This document shows, in pieces, positions 9,301 through 17,813 of a stretch of 64,000 nt of DNA. Within the stretch, counting starts at the first letter, position 1. Each line of letters starts with the position of its first letter. The notes below the pieces were generated by a model. The model was given only the letters and a program-made list of their open reading frames with translations, had not been told where the DNA came from and did not search any database. The position numbers and the translations under genes were made by a program. The stretch is from Melioribacteraceae bacterium (lineage in GTDB: Bacteria; Bacteroidota; Ignavibacteria; Ignavibacteriales; Melioribacteraceae), in assembly GCA_023230485.1 (NCBI GenBank), contig JALNXG010000010.1:1-64000 (forward strand). The letters run 5' to 3'.

Positions 9301-9447
9301 GCCGAAGAATGAACTAAGTACAGATAAACCTAGTAATTCTCTTGCATTCTTATTCTGTGCTATTAATGCACCTTTCCTATCCAGAATTAAAATTAATTCT
9401 TCTGTTTCTTTTAACTCAAATGCTCTATGTGTTTCGTTCTTAGCCAT
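6319..9447 (-). CDS. Multi-PAS hybrid sensor histidine kinase with C-terminal receiver
   Basis: Large cytoplasmic signalling protein of 1,042 residues with no evident membrane segment. PAS-like modules are recognisable near 15-45, 285-330, 398-505 and 518-625; the phosphoacceptor H-box is FHEILTPINVI (His656); a receiver domain fills 924-1042, with phospho-acceptor Asp973 (MMDINLKG) and Lys in IPKP. The ATP-binding part (about 740-860) is weak: the usual DTGxGI reads DTKSGI and the GLGL lid reads NYGLSRFS. So kinase activity is uncertain, and it may work mainly as a sensor/phosphorelay partner. It starts 5 bases after the FN3 lipoprotein gene, so it may respond to or control the envelope/exopolysaccharide genes upstream (inference). 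Confidence 0.85.
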   Translation of the reverse strand: MAKNETHRAFELKETEELILILDRKGALIAQNKNARELLGLSVLSSFFGSKQFLGNKNVNKIEESFFASLETDSEIKFETKIGDGIYEFSFNQMKSENNAYISVKIKRAESLVTKEFDVKKIIIPQNEINSFINNPPIKKIIDRIKSVYPFSFIERKKIEKDANQLSSIFIIRDIEGQLLITNNYFWDLINDNSSKNKLPVENIDLPEIFLDTFNYCEKVINNSKTMVLIDCIAIPVFRENDFDQQLMVFPILDIEENVLAYIYVSIGKNETENSDKSKSAEYIRNLTVPIVFIDEDDSIINTSIEFDRLFELNLSRKIRGQSIFEIFNAPILNGIAEYKKIGNYNSERIIEYSFSGRNNYVLEAKIVGVLDYENKPDGIQILFSKKDNELQKLEKKAKYSDLIIKNNPEPIFVYDLENLKFREVSDAALRLYGYNRTDFLNLDLTDLYSPEDIQTLLSEKDKKPDSNKFRGPYRQKRKDNSIVFVEMSSAEIELNGNKTHLNIIRDITETIQLTKKNTIYKALYENCNDLLLVTDSDGFIITANELVTKKLGYSKKDLEKRPFLSLVGDSERARVNKDIFYANITRTTHIDISLKKNNGDLTQANIIVTPIFDYKNDLESFSIIIRLEGIASTDIASEDSSSKRIDAPFLSNVFHEILTPINVIIGFVQEINESIETPSDEQKEAVDIIKQNQKILLDIMDNAVEYSRIIQKNTKIKPEEISFTEIFNEVENQNSKIIKTKGTSIKYNSFPETIRLETDKSKLISFLSLLLNFTIQISRESSIYFSINDFDKNYCSIGLMDTKSGITQLLLKAIKEILLDDENSIRKNYGLSRFSVKLFTQLIEVLSIKTEVLEKKSDSNEFLFLFPIKFKETTRTDISKDVNAPIPESIPTSTKQDEMPKAKTIERMEEKVTEVKNIDLTKLSCLYLEDQVDSQILFKVQLKDLKSVEFADSFESALPLLKTKKFDFIMMDINLKGEYNGLDALRIIQKMPGYSNTPIIASTAYLLPGDKENFIAAGFKDFIPKPLMREKILTILRKIFG

Positions 9448-9452
9448 AATTT

Positions 9453-10688
9453 TTAATTTGGTATTGGTATTTGTGCTGTATTTGAATATTGCGAGAATGT
9501 TCTATCTGTTAAAATATACCTAATTCTATAATAATATGTTTTCCCTTTCTCTATTGTATTATCTGTAAATTGAGTAACATCGTAAGTAGTAGAACCAATT
9601 ACTTTGAATACGCCATCGATTTCAGATTTTCTCTCTATTGAAACACCTCTTTCCAATGTTGTAATATCAGACCATTTTAAAATGGTTGTAAATGTCTGTG
9701 CATTATAACTTACAATGAGGTCTTTCGGATTAGGCACATCAGTATAAAAAGTAGATACAGATATTTCATTTGAATAACCACTTACACCCGATGAAGTATA
9801 ATATGCAATTCGATATTTATAAGTTATTGATGGCTGAACAGAATTATCAAAATATTCAGTAGTGTTTGGAGGTGCATTAGGTGAAAGTCGCGACCACTGC
9901 CCTAAGGTATTTTGTCTCTCAATAATGAAACCTAATTCATTTGGTACAAAATCATTCCACGTCAATCTTATCGCTGAAGCACCAATAGCTTCGGCTTGTA
10001 AATTCCAAATACCTCCCGGAACACTTGATGTCGAGACTTCGTTGCTAAAGGCTGATGCACCGGAATTATTTGTCGCTCTTACTTTATATGAGTAATCAAT
10101 ATATGCCGATAATCCTTCATCATTTGTACTAATTGTATTTTGGGGAAGTGTTTTTACAATTCTATAATTACCTGCTAAACCATCCTTCCGCCAAACTTCA
10201 TAATTTGTCTCGTTACTTGAACTATCGTCCCATAAAAGATTTATTGCATAATCATTTATTCTTGTTAGAACCAAATTACCAGGAGCTTTAGGAGGAGATT
10301 CTTTAACAAAAATATTTTCCTGAACTTTACTAACTTTCAGCTTTCCCGCTTTGTTATAAACAATCACATAATATTTAATTCTTTTAAAAAGCGAAGTAGA
10401 ATCCACATTTAAGAAAAGATTAGGATTAGTACCATCAGTATTCTGTGTTACTTTTTGTACAAATTCATCATTTAAAAATATTTCATAATGTGTTAGGCCA
10501 CCGCCATTTGCACCATCTGTTGCAGTATATTCAATCTTGTTTTTACCAACCACTACGGTATCATTGGTAATCGGTTTTTTTAGTTCAATTGTAGGTGCCG
10601 ATGAAGAATTAGCTGTATTATCGGTTATAGTTTCCACACAACCAATAATAATGACGCTTAGGAATATTGCAATTAATACTTTTTTCAT
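9453..10688 (-). CDS. Fibronectin type III domain lipoprotein
   Basis: 411-residue surface or periplasmic lipoprotein. The signal peptide ends in a lipobox IIIGC (lipidated Cys17). After a Thr/Ser-rich linker comes an Ig-like segment (about 33-125) and then three fibronectin III modules (about 134-222, 224-312, 315-408), each with the typical W/L...Y..R and SNEISVST-like strands. FN3 modules commonly bind polymers or proteins; no catalytic motif is visible. It precedes the hybrid kinase by 5 bases and follows the exopolysaccharide-like genes after an 86-base gap, which fits an envelope or matrix role (inference). Confidence 0.82.
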   Translation of the reverse strand: MKKVLIAIFLSVIIIGCVETITDNTANSSSAPTIELKKPITNDTVVVGKNKIEYTATDGANGGGLTHYEIFLNDEFVQKVTQNTDGTNPNLFLNVDSTSLFKRIKYYVIVYNKAGKLKVSKVQENIFVKESPPKAPGNLVLTRINDYAINLLWDDSSSNETNYEVWRKDGLAGNYRIVKTLPQNTISTNDEGLSAYIDYSYKVRATNNSGASAFSNEVSTSSVPGGIWNLQAEAIGASAIRLTWNDFVPNELGFIIERQNTLGQWSRLSPNAPPNTTEYFDNSVQPSITYKYRIAYYTSSGVSGYSNEISVSTFYTDVPNPKDLIVSYNAQTFTTILKWSDITTLERGVSIERKSEIDGVFKVIGSTTYDVTQFTDNTIEKGKTYYYRIRYILTDRTFSQYSNTAQIPIPN

Positions 10689-10774
10689 ATATCTGCTTGC
10701 TAATGAGAAAAATAATATATTATAAAAACAATATATAAATTCTAAAAGAATTTCGATTGGTTTGATTCTGACAA

Positions 10775-12667
10775 TTATGCATTATCGAAATCTACGAGAA
10801 GTGCTCTTGTTTCATGTGGTTCCATCCTATCCAAGTAAAAGAATATTGTTTGTCCTTCATCCTTCAATTCAAACTTCGGAATTTTTGTGTTAATTATATC
10901 AGCCGAAACTTCAACATTTTTTATCTTTTTATTTACATGAACCTCAATAACCACATCTTTGCTTACTTTATCAGATGGATTATTTAATTCCACAGCAATT
11001 CTACGCTTGCTTCTAGTTTCATATCGAACTTCAACAACATTACGTCTTAACCACCAAGCTTTTAAGTCCTCTAGAGAAGTAATCCAAATATTTTTTTTCT
11101 TTAAGTATTTTAGAATTTCTTGAAGTACACCAACATATTGTGGTTGCAATTGGTATTCAGTATGGACCTTTAAAACATAAAGCCCACCCTCAAATTGAAC
11201 ACGATCTATATCTTCTTCATAAGTATATTGCTGAAACTTAGGATCAGTCAAACCATAATTTTTTACAATATCAATGTCATCGCGTGCTGTTTTTGTAATT
11301 ACCATAATGGGCTTTCCATCCATTATTTTCACTTCAGGAACAGACCTATCAGTAAGTGAATCCGTTACCAAGAAATCAAATCCATTTTGAGTTAATACTT
11401 GTACAGTGTTATCATCGTAATAACCATAGAGGGGCATAATAGCCTTAATATCTGAACCCGTAGCTTTATTCAAAGAATCTCTGGTTATCATAATTGTCTG
11501 TTCTTGAATCTCTTTTGAGAAAAGACTATTAACCGTATCTTCAGGAGATGAAATAAATCCAATATCTGTTATTGTTCCAATACTTCCAACTCTACTAAGG
11601 TTTTTAATTAGACCTTTATTTTCTGCTGCATCTTCAGGGGATACAAAGAAAGTCGCAGGTAAATCTTTCTTTCTTATTAATGGTAAAATATTATTAATAT
11701 TATAAATCTCATTTCCTAAAGTAGGAATAAATATAGCAGCTGATTCATAAGGTGATGGCCAATCTTTCACGTAAGCCGTTGGATTATAAGTTAACCAGTT
11801 TAATGAGTTATTAAATAAACGTTCGAAAAAGATAAAATCTTTTTGGATACCTAGCACCGAATTAATTTCAAAACCATACCATACAAATCTACCCTTGCCA
11901 TAACTGCCGTAAGCTATTCCTGCACTTCGATTAATCTGTTCCCGCACTAAACCTGCTTCCTTTCTAAAATCGAACCAGAAACTAACTTGCACAGTTCTTG
12001 GTTCTAATACTTCCGCATATATCGGTCTATCCCAAGTAGCTATTTTTAATGTATAACCGCTTGGAATCCCTGCCGTAATTGGTAAATTTCCTCTTAACGT
12101 ATGTATCTTAAAAGTTTCTTCCGGTTTTATCTCTTTATTAAACTTAATTCCGAATATTTCAGTGAAGAAGTCCCATCCTCTCCATTTCCCTTCATCAGAA
12201 AATGTGGCAGGTCCTCCCGTTACAAATAGACTTCCTCCATTTTCAATATATTTTTTAATTTTTATTAATTGTTTATCGCTTAGTGATTTTGTGCCAGGGA
12301 GAACGAGAATTTTATATTCCATAAAATTCCCAACTTCAATATCACTATCATAAATAATATCGTATTTGTATTTAGCATTTGAAACGAACTTTTTCCAAGT
12401 ATCCACGTTATCTTGAAGCCATGTGCTGCCCGGATCAAGCATCCTTTCGGTGTATTTGGAATAAAGAATAGCAACTTTATATTGCTTTTCCTTATAAAGA
12501 ACTTCTAAATTCTTTTTAGAGGGGATGATCTCATCCACTTCGTATTTACCATAGATATTACGAATGACTAAAAGAAAAATTAATATACCCACTATTAACA
12601 GGACAAGTCCTGATAAAAATATAATCAAGTAATTAACTCGAAGTCCTTTTGTTTCGCCTAACGCCAT
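10775..12667 (-). CDS. Membrane protein with GATase1-like and degenerate polysaccharide-deacetylase-like domains
   Basis: 630 residues. One transmembrane helix (about 12-36) anchors a large extracytoplasmic part. Residues 65-300 look like a class I glutamine-amidotransferase-like (ThuA/DUF4350-type) fold (YKILVLPGTKSLSDKQ, GGSLFVTGGPA, YGKGRFVWYGFE). Residues 310-535 resemble a NodB polysaccharide deacetylase (PATFFVSPEDA, MPLYGYYDDNTVQVL, GLYVLKVHTEYQ). But the metal ligands are missing: the TFDDG motif reads IFIPTLGNE and the HxxxH motif reads TITDIGF. It is therefore probably not an active deacetylase. A beta-rich tail follows. It overlaps the small membrane-protein gene by 10 bp and belongs with the glycosyltransferase and porin; a polymer-handling role is inferred. 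Confidence 0.72.
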   Translation of the reverse strand: MALGETKGLRVNYLIIFLSGLVLLIVGILIFLLVIRNIYGKYEVDEIIPSKKNLEVLYKEKQYKVAILYSKYTERMLDPGSTWLQDNVDTWKKFVSNAKYKYDIIYDSDIEVGNFMEYKILVLPGTKSLSDKQLIKIKKYIENGGSLFVTGGPATFSDEGKWRGWDFFTEIFGIKFNKEIKPEETFKIHTLRGNLPITAGIPSGYTLKIATWDRPIYAEVLEPRTVQVSFWFDFRKEAGLVREQINRSAGIAYGSYGKGRFVWYGFEINSVLGIQKDFIFFERLFNNSLNWLTYNPTAYVKDWPSPYESAAIFIPTLGNEIYNINNILPLIRKKDLPATFFVSPEDAAENKGLIKNLSRVGSIGTITDIGFISSPEDTVNSLFSKEIQEQTIMITRDSLNKATGSDIKAIMPLYGYYDDNTVQVLTQNGFDFLVTDSLTDRSVPEVKIMDGKPIMVITKTARDDIDIVKNYGLTDPKFQQYTYEEDIDRVQFEGGLYVLKVHTEYQLQPQYVGVLQEILKYLKKKNIWITSLEDLKAWWLRRNVVEVRYETRSKRRIAVELNNPSDKVSKDVVIEVHVNKKIKNVEVSADIINTKIPKFELKDEGQTIFFYLDRMEPHETRALLVDFDNA

Positions 12668-13146
12668 CTTAATTTATCTTCATTAGTTTTTTCTTTTTTC
12701 TGTGAATCCACATAACCTTCAGATGTATAACGCTGGAATTTTTTCTTAGGAACATATTTTTCACCCTCAGAAGTACTTGAAGCTCTCGAAGGTTTCTGAT
12801 AGTATTGCTGTTCTGAAGTACTCACAAAAGTAGGACGTAATTCAGGTGCCTGCTGCGAAGGAGGAACTTGATTATAAACCGGTGCTTGTCTACCTCTTGT
12901 TTCGCGTGTTTCTCTTGCTGCGTAACCTTCATCAGCAAAAGTTCTTCTAATTTCCTCTTGATAACTTTCTGAGGTTAATCCCATTGGAGTGATTAATTCC
13001 CCCTGAATAACTGCTGGCTGTGGCGCATCTGCCGTTAATCCGCGCCTTTCTCTTACTTTATAGAGTATATATGCACCAACCGCTAATATAAAAGTAGATA
13101 TAGTAGCGACTAAGATGATGAGTGATAAAATCGGTATTAATTCCAT
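12658..13146 (-). CDS. Small single-span membrane protein, function unknown
   Basis: 162 residues. One N-terminal transmembrane helix (about 5-30: ILSLIILVATISTFILAVGA) is followed by a basic segment and a long, probably disordered tail rich in Gln, Pro, Ser, Arg and Glu. I recognise no domain. It sits between the processive glycosyltransferase (22 bases upstream) and the GATase/deacetylase-like protein (10-bp overlap), so it is probably an accessory subunit of the same membrane machine, comparable in position only to small subunits such as PgaD (inference). Confidence 0.7.
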   Translation of the reverse strand: MELIPILSLIILVATISTFILAVGAYILYKVRERRGLTADAPQPAVIQGELITPMGLTSESYQEEIRRTFADEGYAARETRETRGRQAPVYNQVPPSQQAPELRPTFVSTSEQQYYQKPSRASSTSEGEKYVPKKKFQRYTSEGYVDSQKKEKTNEDKLRWR

Positions 13147-13168
13147 AATAACCCCTTAGATTCTTAAA

Positions 13169-14593
13169 TTATTTTTTTGCTTCCGCAGACGCTGTCGATG
13201 GCGACATACCGGTTCTTTCTAATTTTCCCCAAGTCATCTTAAAACCGAGAAATTCTTCAATCGTAGCCATAAATTTGGTGATGTCGATTACAAGAATGAA
13301 AACCATTCTATAGATAATCGCATAAGGTACTAATCTAAACTCTTCTTTTTCAACAGCTATACAATATACCGCAGCCATTATATCAAGCACAGCAATACCA
13401 ACCCACCACAGAAATAGAATACTCGACATACCATATAAAAGAGCAACAATAATAAAGAATAGATTAACAAAAATATTCATAGCAGGCCAGAAAAGACCTT
13501 CATAAAACATCGACCATAAGATAATAGTATTATTAAAATTCAGTGTAGGATTATAAAGATGATTTTTATGTTTTCTTATTGCCTGTAAGATACCACGGGT
13601 CCATCTATAACGTTGTTTTAATAATTGATGTAATTTCACAGGTGCTTCAGTATAAGCTATTGCCAAAGGCTCATAAATAATTTTCCACCCTTTAGCCAAT
13701 ATTTTCAATGTAACGTCACAATCTTCAGCGAATGTATCGCTTGAATAGAAACCGGCATCCTTTAAAGCTGTTTTTCTAAATACACCAATTGGTCCCGGAA
13801 TTATATTTACCATCTTGAGAAAACCTTGAGCACTTCTTGCCATATTAAGACCTTCAATATATTCAAGTGCCTGCAAGTCAGTTAACATTTTTTTTCTATT
13901 TTCGATCTTTACGTTTCCGGCAACAGCTCCAACCGATGGGTCAACGAAATGTCTTAAAGCCATCTTTAATGAATTTGGATGCAACTGCGAATCTCCATCC
14001 ATACATAAAACAAAATTAGCCTCTGAATATTGGATACCGGCATTTAATGCCTTTGCTTTGCCGCCATTTGCTTTATTTATTAATGAAACTTTTACTAAGG
14101 AATTTTTCCCTTTATGATAACCGACTAATGTTTCTGCCACTTGCGCTGTCTTATCTTTTGAACCATCATTGATAATAATTATTTCATAATTTGGATAATT
14201 CATTTCTAAAAGTGATTCTACGGACATTCTTACAACTTTTTCTTCATTAAACACGGGTACTAAGATAGAAACAAATGGTGTGTAAGAATCTATTTTTTGA
14301 ACTGAATATTTTGTTAAATAGAAATAGGCCATAAACATTGTAGTGAAATATTTTATTAGCAATATGAAAAGGAATATCACAAAGGAAACGATCGAGGCAT
14401 AAACAAATAGCCCTTTCACAGTAAGAATTGTTAAAGGAAGTGTAAAAACGATGACAAGTATGAATATTACAGATAATACTCCTGAAATAAGAATCATTCT
14501 TAACATTTCATGAGCTTTATCTTTTTTAGGAGGTTTTAATTCCCTATTATCTAAAGCTATCTGATATTTTGTATTTTTATTTTTTTTGTCCAT
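13169..14593 (-). CDS. Processive family-2 glycosyltransferase (PgaC/cellulose-synthase-like)
   Basis: 474-residue inner-membrane polysaccharide synthase. Two N-terminal membrane spans (about 30-95) precede a GT-A catalytic domain: VPVFNEE, INDGSKDKT (UDP-binding Asp143), CMDGDS (DxD-type, 198-202), FAEDCDV (catalytic base region, 288-294) and QRYRW (327-331), the QxxRW mark of processive synthases. Three or four more spans follow (about 360-440). No PilZ domain is present. It resembles poly-N-acetylglucosamine synthase more than cellulose synthase in size, but the sugar cannot be read from sequence. The downstream membrane genes and upstream TPR porin suggest a complete synthesis-and-export locus. 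Confidence 0.85.
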   Translation of the reverse strand: MDKKNKNTKYQIALDNRELKPPKKDKAHEMLRMILISGVLSVIFILVIVFTLPLTILTVKGLFVYASIVSFVIFLFILLIKYFTTMFMAYFYLTKYSVQKIDSYTPFVSILVPVFNEEKVVRMSVESLLEMNYPNYEIIIINDGSKDKTAQVAETLVGYHKGKNSLVKVSLINKANGGKAKALNAGIQYSEANFVLCMDGDSQLHPNSLKMALRHFVDPSVGAVAGNVKIENRKKMLTDLQALEYIEGLNMARSAQGFLKMVNIIPGPIGVFRKTALKDAGFYSSDTFAEDCDVTLKILAKGWKIIYEPLAIAYTEAPVKLHQLLKQRYRWTRGILQAIRKHKNHLYNPTLNFNNTIILWSMFYEGLFWPAMNIFVNLFFIIVALLYGMSSILFLWWVGIAVLDIMAAVYCIAVEKEEFRLVPYAIIYRMVFILVIDITKFMATIEEFLGFKMTWGKLERTGMSPSTASAEAKK

Positions 14594-14783
14594 TTCTAAA
14601 TTCTTTTAATAAAGAGAATACACAATTAACGTGCCACTAAAATAAGTTCGTTTTTAACAAATATTCAAATGGTACAACAAGTTATAATATCAATATGAGA
14701 CAGCTATAATCGAAAGAGACAATTTAACCGCAAATTATAAATAAATATAAAATCTTTTTTAACTTATTGCAAGAAAATAAGTT

Positions 14784-14828
14784 AAAAGAATCCCTTAAAG
14801 TTCATTACTAACAAAACACTATAAGGGA
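14784..14828 (-). terminator. Possible intrinsic terminator after the TPR porin gene
   Basis: On the minus strand, TCCCTTATAGT and ACTTTAAGGGA can pair around a 16-base loop, with one mismatch, and are followed by TTCTTTT. A second, AT-only hairpin (arms TTTTAACTTATT, 14757-14768 with 14776-14787) lies just beyond. Together they occupy the 244-base gap between the porin and the glycosyltransferase gene, so these two may be separate transcripts. Confidence 0.4.
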
Positions 14829-14837
14829 CTATAATTC

Positions 14838-17813
14838 TTAAAATATTCCTATATAAGCAGAAAGACTACCCGATAATGATTTGTAACTTCCATCGTATCT
14901 ATACGACTGTGAATAAGTAATTTTACCAAATACAGAAAGAAAGTCCCACGGTTTATATCGGAACTCACCGGATACTTCCCCAATAATAAAATCTACTGAC
15001 GGCACATAACCAATCTTTGCAAATCCCACCAATTCCATATTGTCAATTGGTTTATAACTTCCTTCACCCCAGATACTATGTGAAGAAAACCGTTGAGGTG
15101 AATAATATAATGGTGATATAAAGGCAAAATCTATATAATTAAATTCGTAGCCAAAGTAACCATTGACTAAAAATCGTCTTCCAATTCTAAATAATAAGTC
15201 ATTACCTTCATTCTTATCAGAAATAAAATAATATGAATAATATCCATAAATCTTTAATAAATCTCTATAAATATGCTGTACGGAAAGCCTATACATTTCT
15301 GTCTTTGATCGTGTACCAACTAAAAATGGAGAATATAATAATAATCTTGTATCAGTATTCTCATAATAACCGCTAATAGTAGTCTGATCAGGAACTTCAT
15401 ACTTAATCAAAAAATCACCAATATTTTTAGTAGCTTCACCACGAATATTCAAAGGTCCATATGACGCTGAAGCAGAAAAATATTTTGAAAAGAAAATTGA
15501 AGCTCTTCCTTTAAACGAAGTAAAATCATTGTGATAATTACTATTTTCCAAACGAGAACGAGTCCAATTAAACCCTAAAGAAAGAAAATTTACAAATCCG
15601 GCATCCAAGCTTAATCCATAATTATAAAATAACAGTTCCTGATTATCCTTAAAAATATTACTAAATGGAGAAAGTCCGATATTTGTTGGAAGAAGATAAG
15701 CTAAGTAATATCCTAACGAAGTGATGCCCTTACTGAACCCTGAAGGAGGAAGCCATTCCATACGCTGCCTAACCATTGATACTTGAGCCGTATCAGCAGT
15801 AATATCGAGAACATCATCGTAAATATCCTCTGCATCACCAAATTCTTTTGCTTGAACGAATTTATCACCTAAGAATATTCGTCTATAATTTATATCGTTT
15901 ATATACTTTTCATCCGTTGTATCACTTATCAAATAATTATAAAGGCTATCCGCCCTGTAAAGCTGATCTGTGCCGAAATAACTATCTGCTAAATAAAGTT
16001 TAGTCTCTTTATCTTCCGGTTCAAGAATTGCTAAACTTTCAAATTCAGGTAAAGCAGCTAAAGTATCACCATTCCAAAACATATTTCTTGCTCGTGCAGA
16101 TGCCATATCATAATTATAGCCTTGATCCAATATTTTAGTATAAAGATCTGCAGCTTCGCCATAATTACCAGCACATGAATTAATATATGCGAACTCCGTT
16201 AATTCGTCAATTGTAGGATTAGTTCTTTTACTTAAGTAATCTCTATAATCCGATAATGCATCAGAGCAATTGCCATCAATTGCTTTCTGATAAGCGGCAA
16301 TTCTGAATTTTAATAATTCTTCTTCATTAAACGCAGAGAGCTGCAAATCATAATTATTTTGCACAGCTTCAATTTCAGGATTTTTGTCATCTAAATTTCT
16401 CGTTATATCCAAATATTTTTTTGCTTCAGGAAAATCTTTTTTCAAGATATATAATGAGGCTAATGAAAGCGTTACTCTCGAGTCTTTAGGCGTAGTATTA
16501 TAAACATTAAGTAAATATCTTTCAGATTGTTCTATGTCCTGAACTGTCCACACTCCAACTTGTCCAGCCAATAACTGATACTCTAAATTATTCGGATCGT
16601 ATTCAAGGAGTTTATTAATTTGATTTGTTGCATCACTCCAGCGATAATTCCATGCTGAATATTGAGCATACTTAAATCTCAAATCTAGGTCTTGATCTTC
16701 CGGTACATTCTTTAGATATTCATTTAATATCTCTATTGCACTATCATAGTATAACAAATCACTATATGTTTTAGCTAATTTTGCAACCGTTTCTTTATCG
16801 TTAGGATTTTCTCTTAATTTGGAAGTTAAATTTTCTACAGTATTTTCATTAGTGCTATCCCGATAAGTAGAAACTTCTTCCATTAATTTTGTAAAAGATT
16901 CATTTGAAACATCAGTTCTTTCTATAATTTTTAGCTGCTGATAAGCTTCTTCATAACGATTTTCTTTTATTAATTCTCTTACTAAGTCATAACGAATACT
17001 ATTATTACCAGGGGTTCTTTTTAGTAAGGAATAAAATCTATCGATTGGATAAACTTTTTCGTATGATCTTGGCTGGAATTGGGTTAAATATCCTTGTTGT
17101 TTAGCAATGTCTAAGCCATCTTGAGCTTCCTTGAAAAAAGGTTTAAAACCCAAAGATTTTGTAAATGCATCTTCGGCTATTTTATATTTTCCAAGCCACA
17201 GAGTGAAATAACCATAACGGCTCCAAAGTCGCCAATCTTCAGGATAACGTTCTACGAATTTTTTAAGAATTTTCTCCCCTTTTACGATTGAACCATTTTT
17301 TGCAAGTATCTCAGTATATCTAATAATTTCATCCGGGGAAGCATCATCATCTCTTTTTAAATACTCATCATACCAAATTTCAGCATCTTTCCATTCCTCT
17401 AACCATCGATATGATTTACCGATTTCTAAATATGAAAATGGATCGTTTGGATTAATTGCTATATCTCTTTTATGACCAACAATTTTATTTCGTAGAATCT
17501 CATGCCATTCCGTAATTGCTTTTTCTAAATTCCTTTGGTATTCTTCATTCTGTGTGTCTAATCGTATAGCTCTGCGGAAATCGAGTATAGCATTTACGAA
17601 ATCTTTTCTATTTTGGAGAGACAGTGCTCGTAGGTTATATCCATCAGCCGCTCTCGGATTGGCGGAAATATACTTATTGAATTGATCAACTGCTTCGCCA
17701 TATCGTCCGGCTTGCATGTGTATCAATCCTGCACGTTTTAAATTCTCCATTCTCACTTGGGCAAAACTTATCCCGAATGAGATGAATAAAAGGAATACAA
17801 TTATTTTTTTCAT
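14838..17813 (-). CDS. TPR-repeat outer-membrane barrel protein, exopolysaccharide export-type
   Basis: 991 residues. A Sec signal peptide (MKKIIVFLLFISFGISFAQ) is followed by roughly 650 residues of tetratricopeptide repeats (for example AGRYGEAVDQFNKYISANPRA at about 37-57) and a C-terminal beta-barrel of about 270 residues (about 720-991; YaiO-like) ending in Phe. This layout, periplasmic TPR superhelix plus barrel, is that of PgaA, BcsC and PelB-type polysaccharide export porins. The synthase gene lies 244 bases downstream and the KaiC-like gene overlaps by 1 bp upstream. Export of the product of the GT2 enzyme is inferred from that pairing. Confidence 0.8.
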   Translation of the reverse strand: MKKIIVFLLFISFGISFAQVRMENLKRAGLIHMQAGRYGEAVDQFNKYISANPRAADGYNLRALSLQNRKDFVNAILDFRRAIRLDTQNEEYQRNLEKAITEWHEILRNKIVGHKRDIAINPNDPFSYLEIGKSYRWLEEWKDAEIWYDEYLKRDDDASPDEIIRYTEILAKNGSIVKGEKILKKFVERYPEDWRLWSRYGYFTLWLGKYKIAEDAFTKSLGFKPFFKEAQDGLDIAKQQGYLTQFQPRSYEKVYPIDRFYSLLKRTPGNNSIRYDLVRELIKENRYEEAYQQLKIIERTDVSNESFTKLMEEVSTYRDSTNENTVENLTSKLRENPNDKETVAKLAKTYSDLLYYDSAIEILNEYLKNVPEDQDLDLRFKYAQYSAWNYRWSDATNQINKLLEYDPNNLEYQLLAGQVGVWTVQDIEQSERYLLNVYNTTPKDSRVTLSLASLYILKKDFPEAKKYLDITRNLDDKNPEIEAVQNNYDLQLSAFNEEELLKFRIAAYQKAIDGNCSDALSDYRDYLSKRTNPTIDELTEFAYINSCAGNYGEAADLYTKILDQGYNYDMASARARNMFWNGDTLAALPEFESLAILEPEDKETKLYLADSYFGTDQLYRADSLYNYLISDTTDEKYINDINYRRIFLGDKFVQAKEFGDAEDIYDDVLDITADTAQVSMVRQRMEWLPPSGFSKGITSLGYYLAYLLPTNIGLSPFSNIFKDNQELLFYNYGLSLDAGFVNFLSLGFNWTRSRLENSNYHNDFTSFKGRASIFFSKYFSASASYGPLNIRGEATKNIGDFLIKYEVPDQTTISGYYENTDTRLLLYSPFLVGTRSKTEMYRLSVQHIYRDLLKIYGYYSYYFISDKNEGNDLLFRIGRRFLVNGYFGYEFNYIDFAFISPLYYSPQRFSSHSIWGEGSYKPIDNMELVGFAKIGYVPSVDFIIGEVSGEFRYKPWDFLSVFGKITYSQSYRYDGSYKSLSGSLSAYIGIF

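Noticed and set aside
14594..14837. Missed small gene between the glycosyltransferase and porin genes
   Set aside because: The stretch contains only AT-rich hairpins; no frame has a start, ribosome site and length worth calling.
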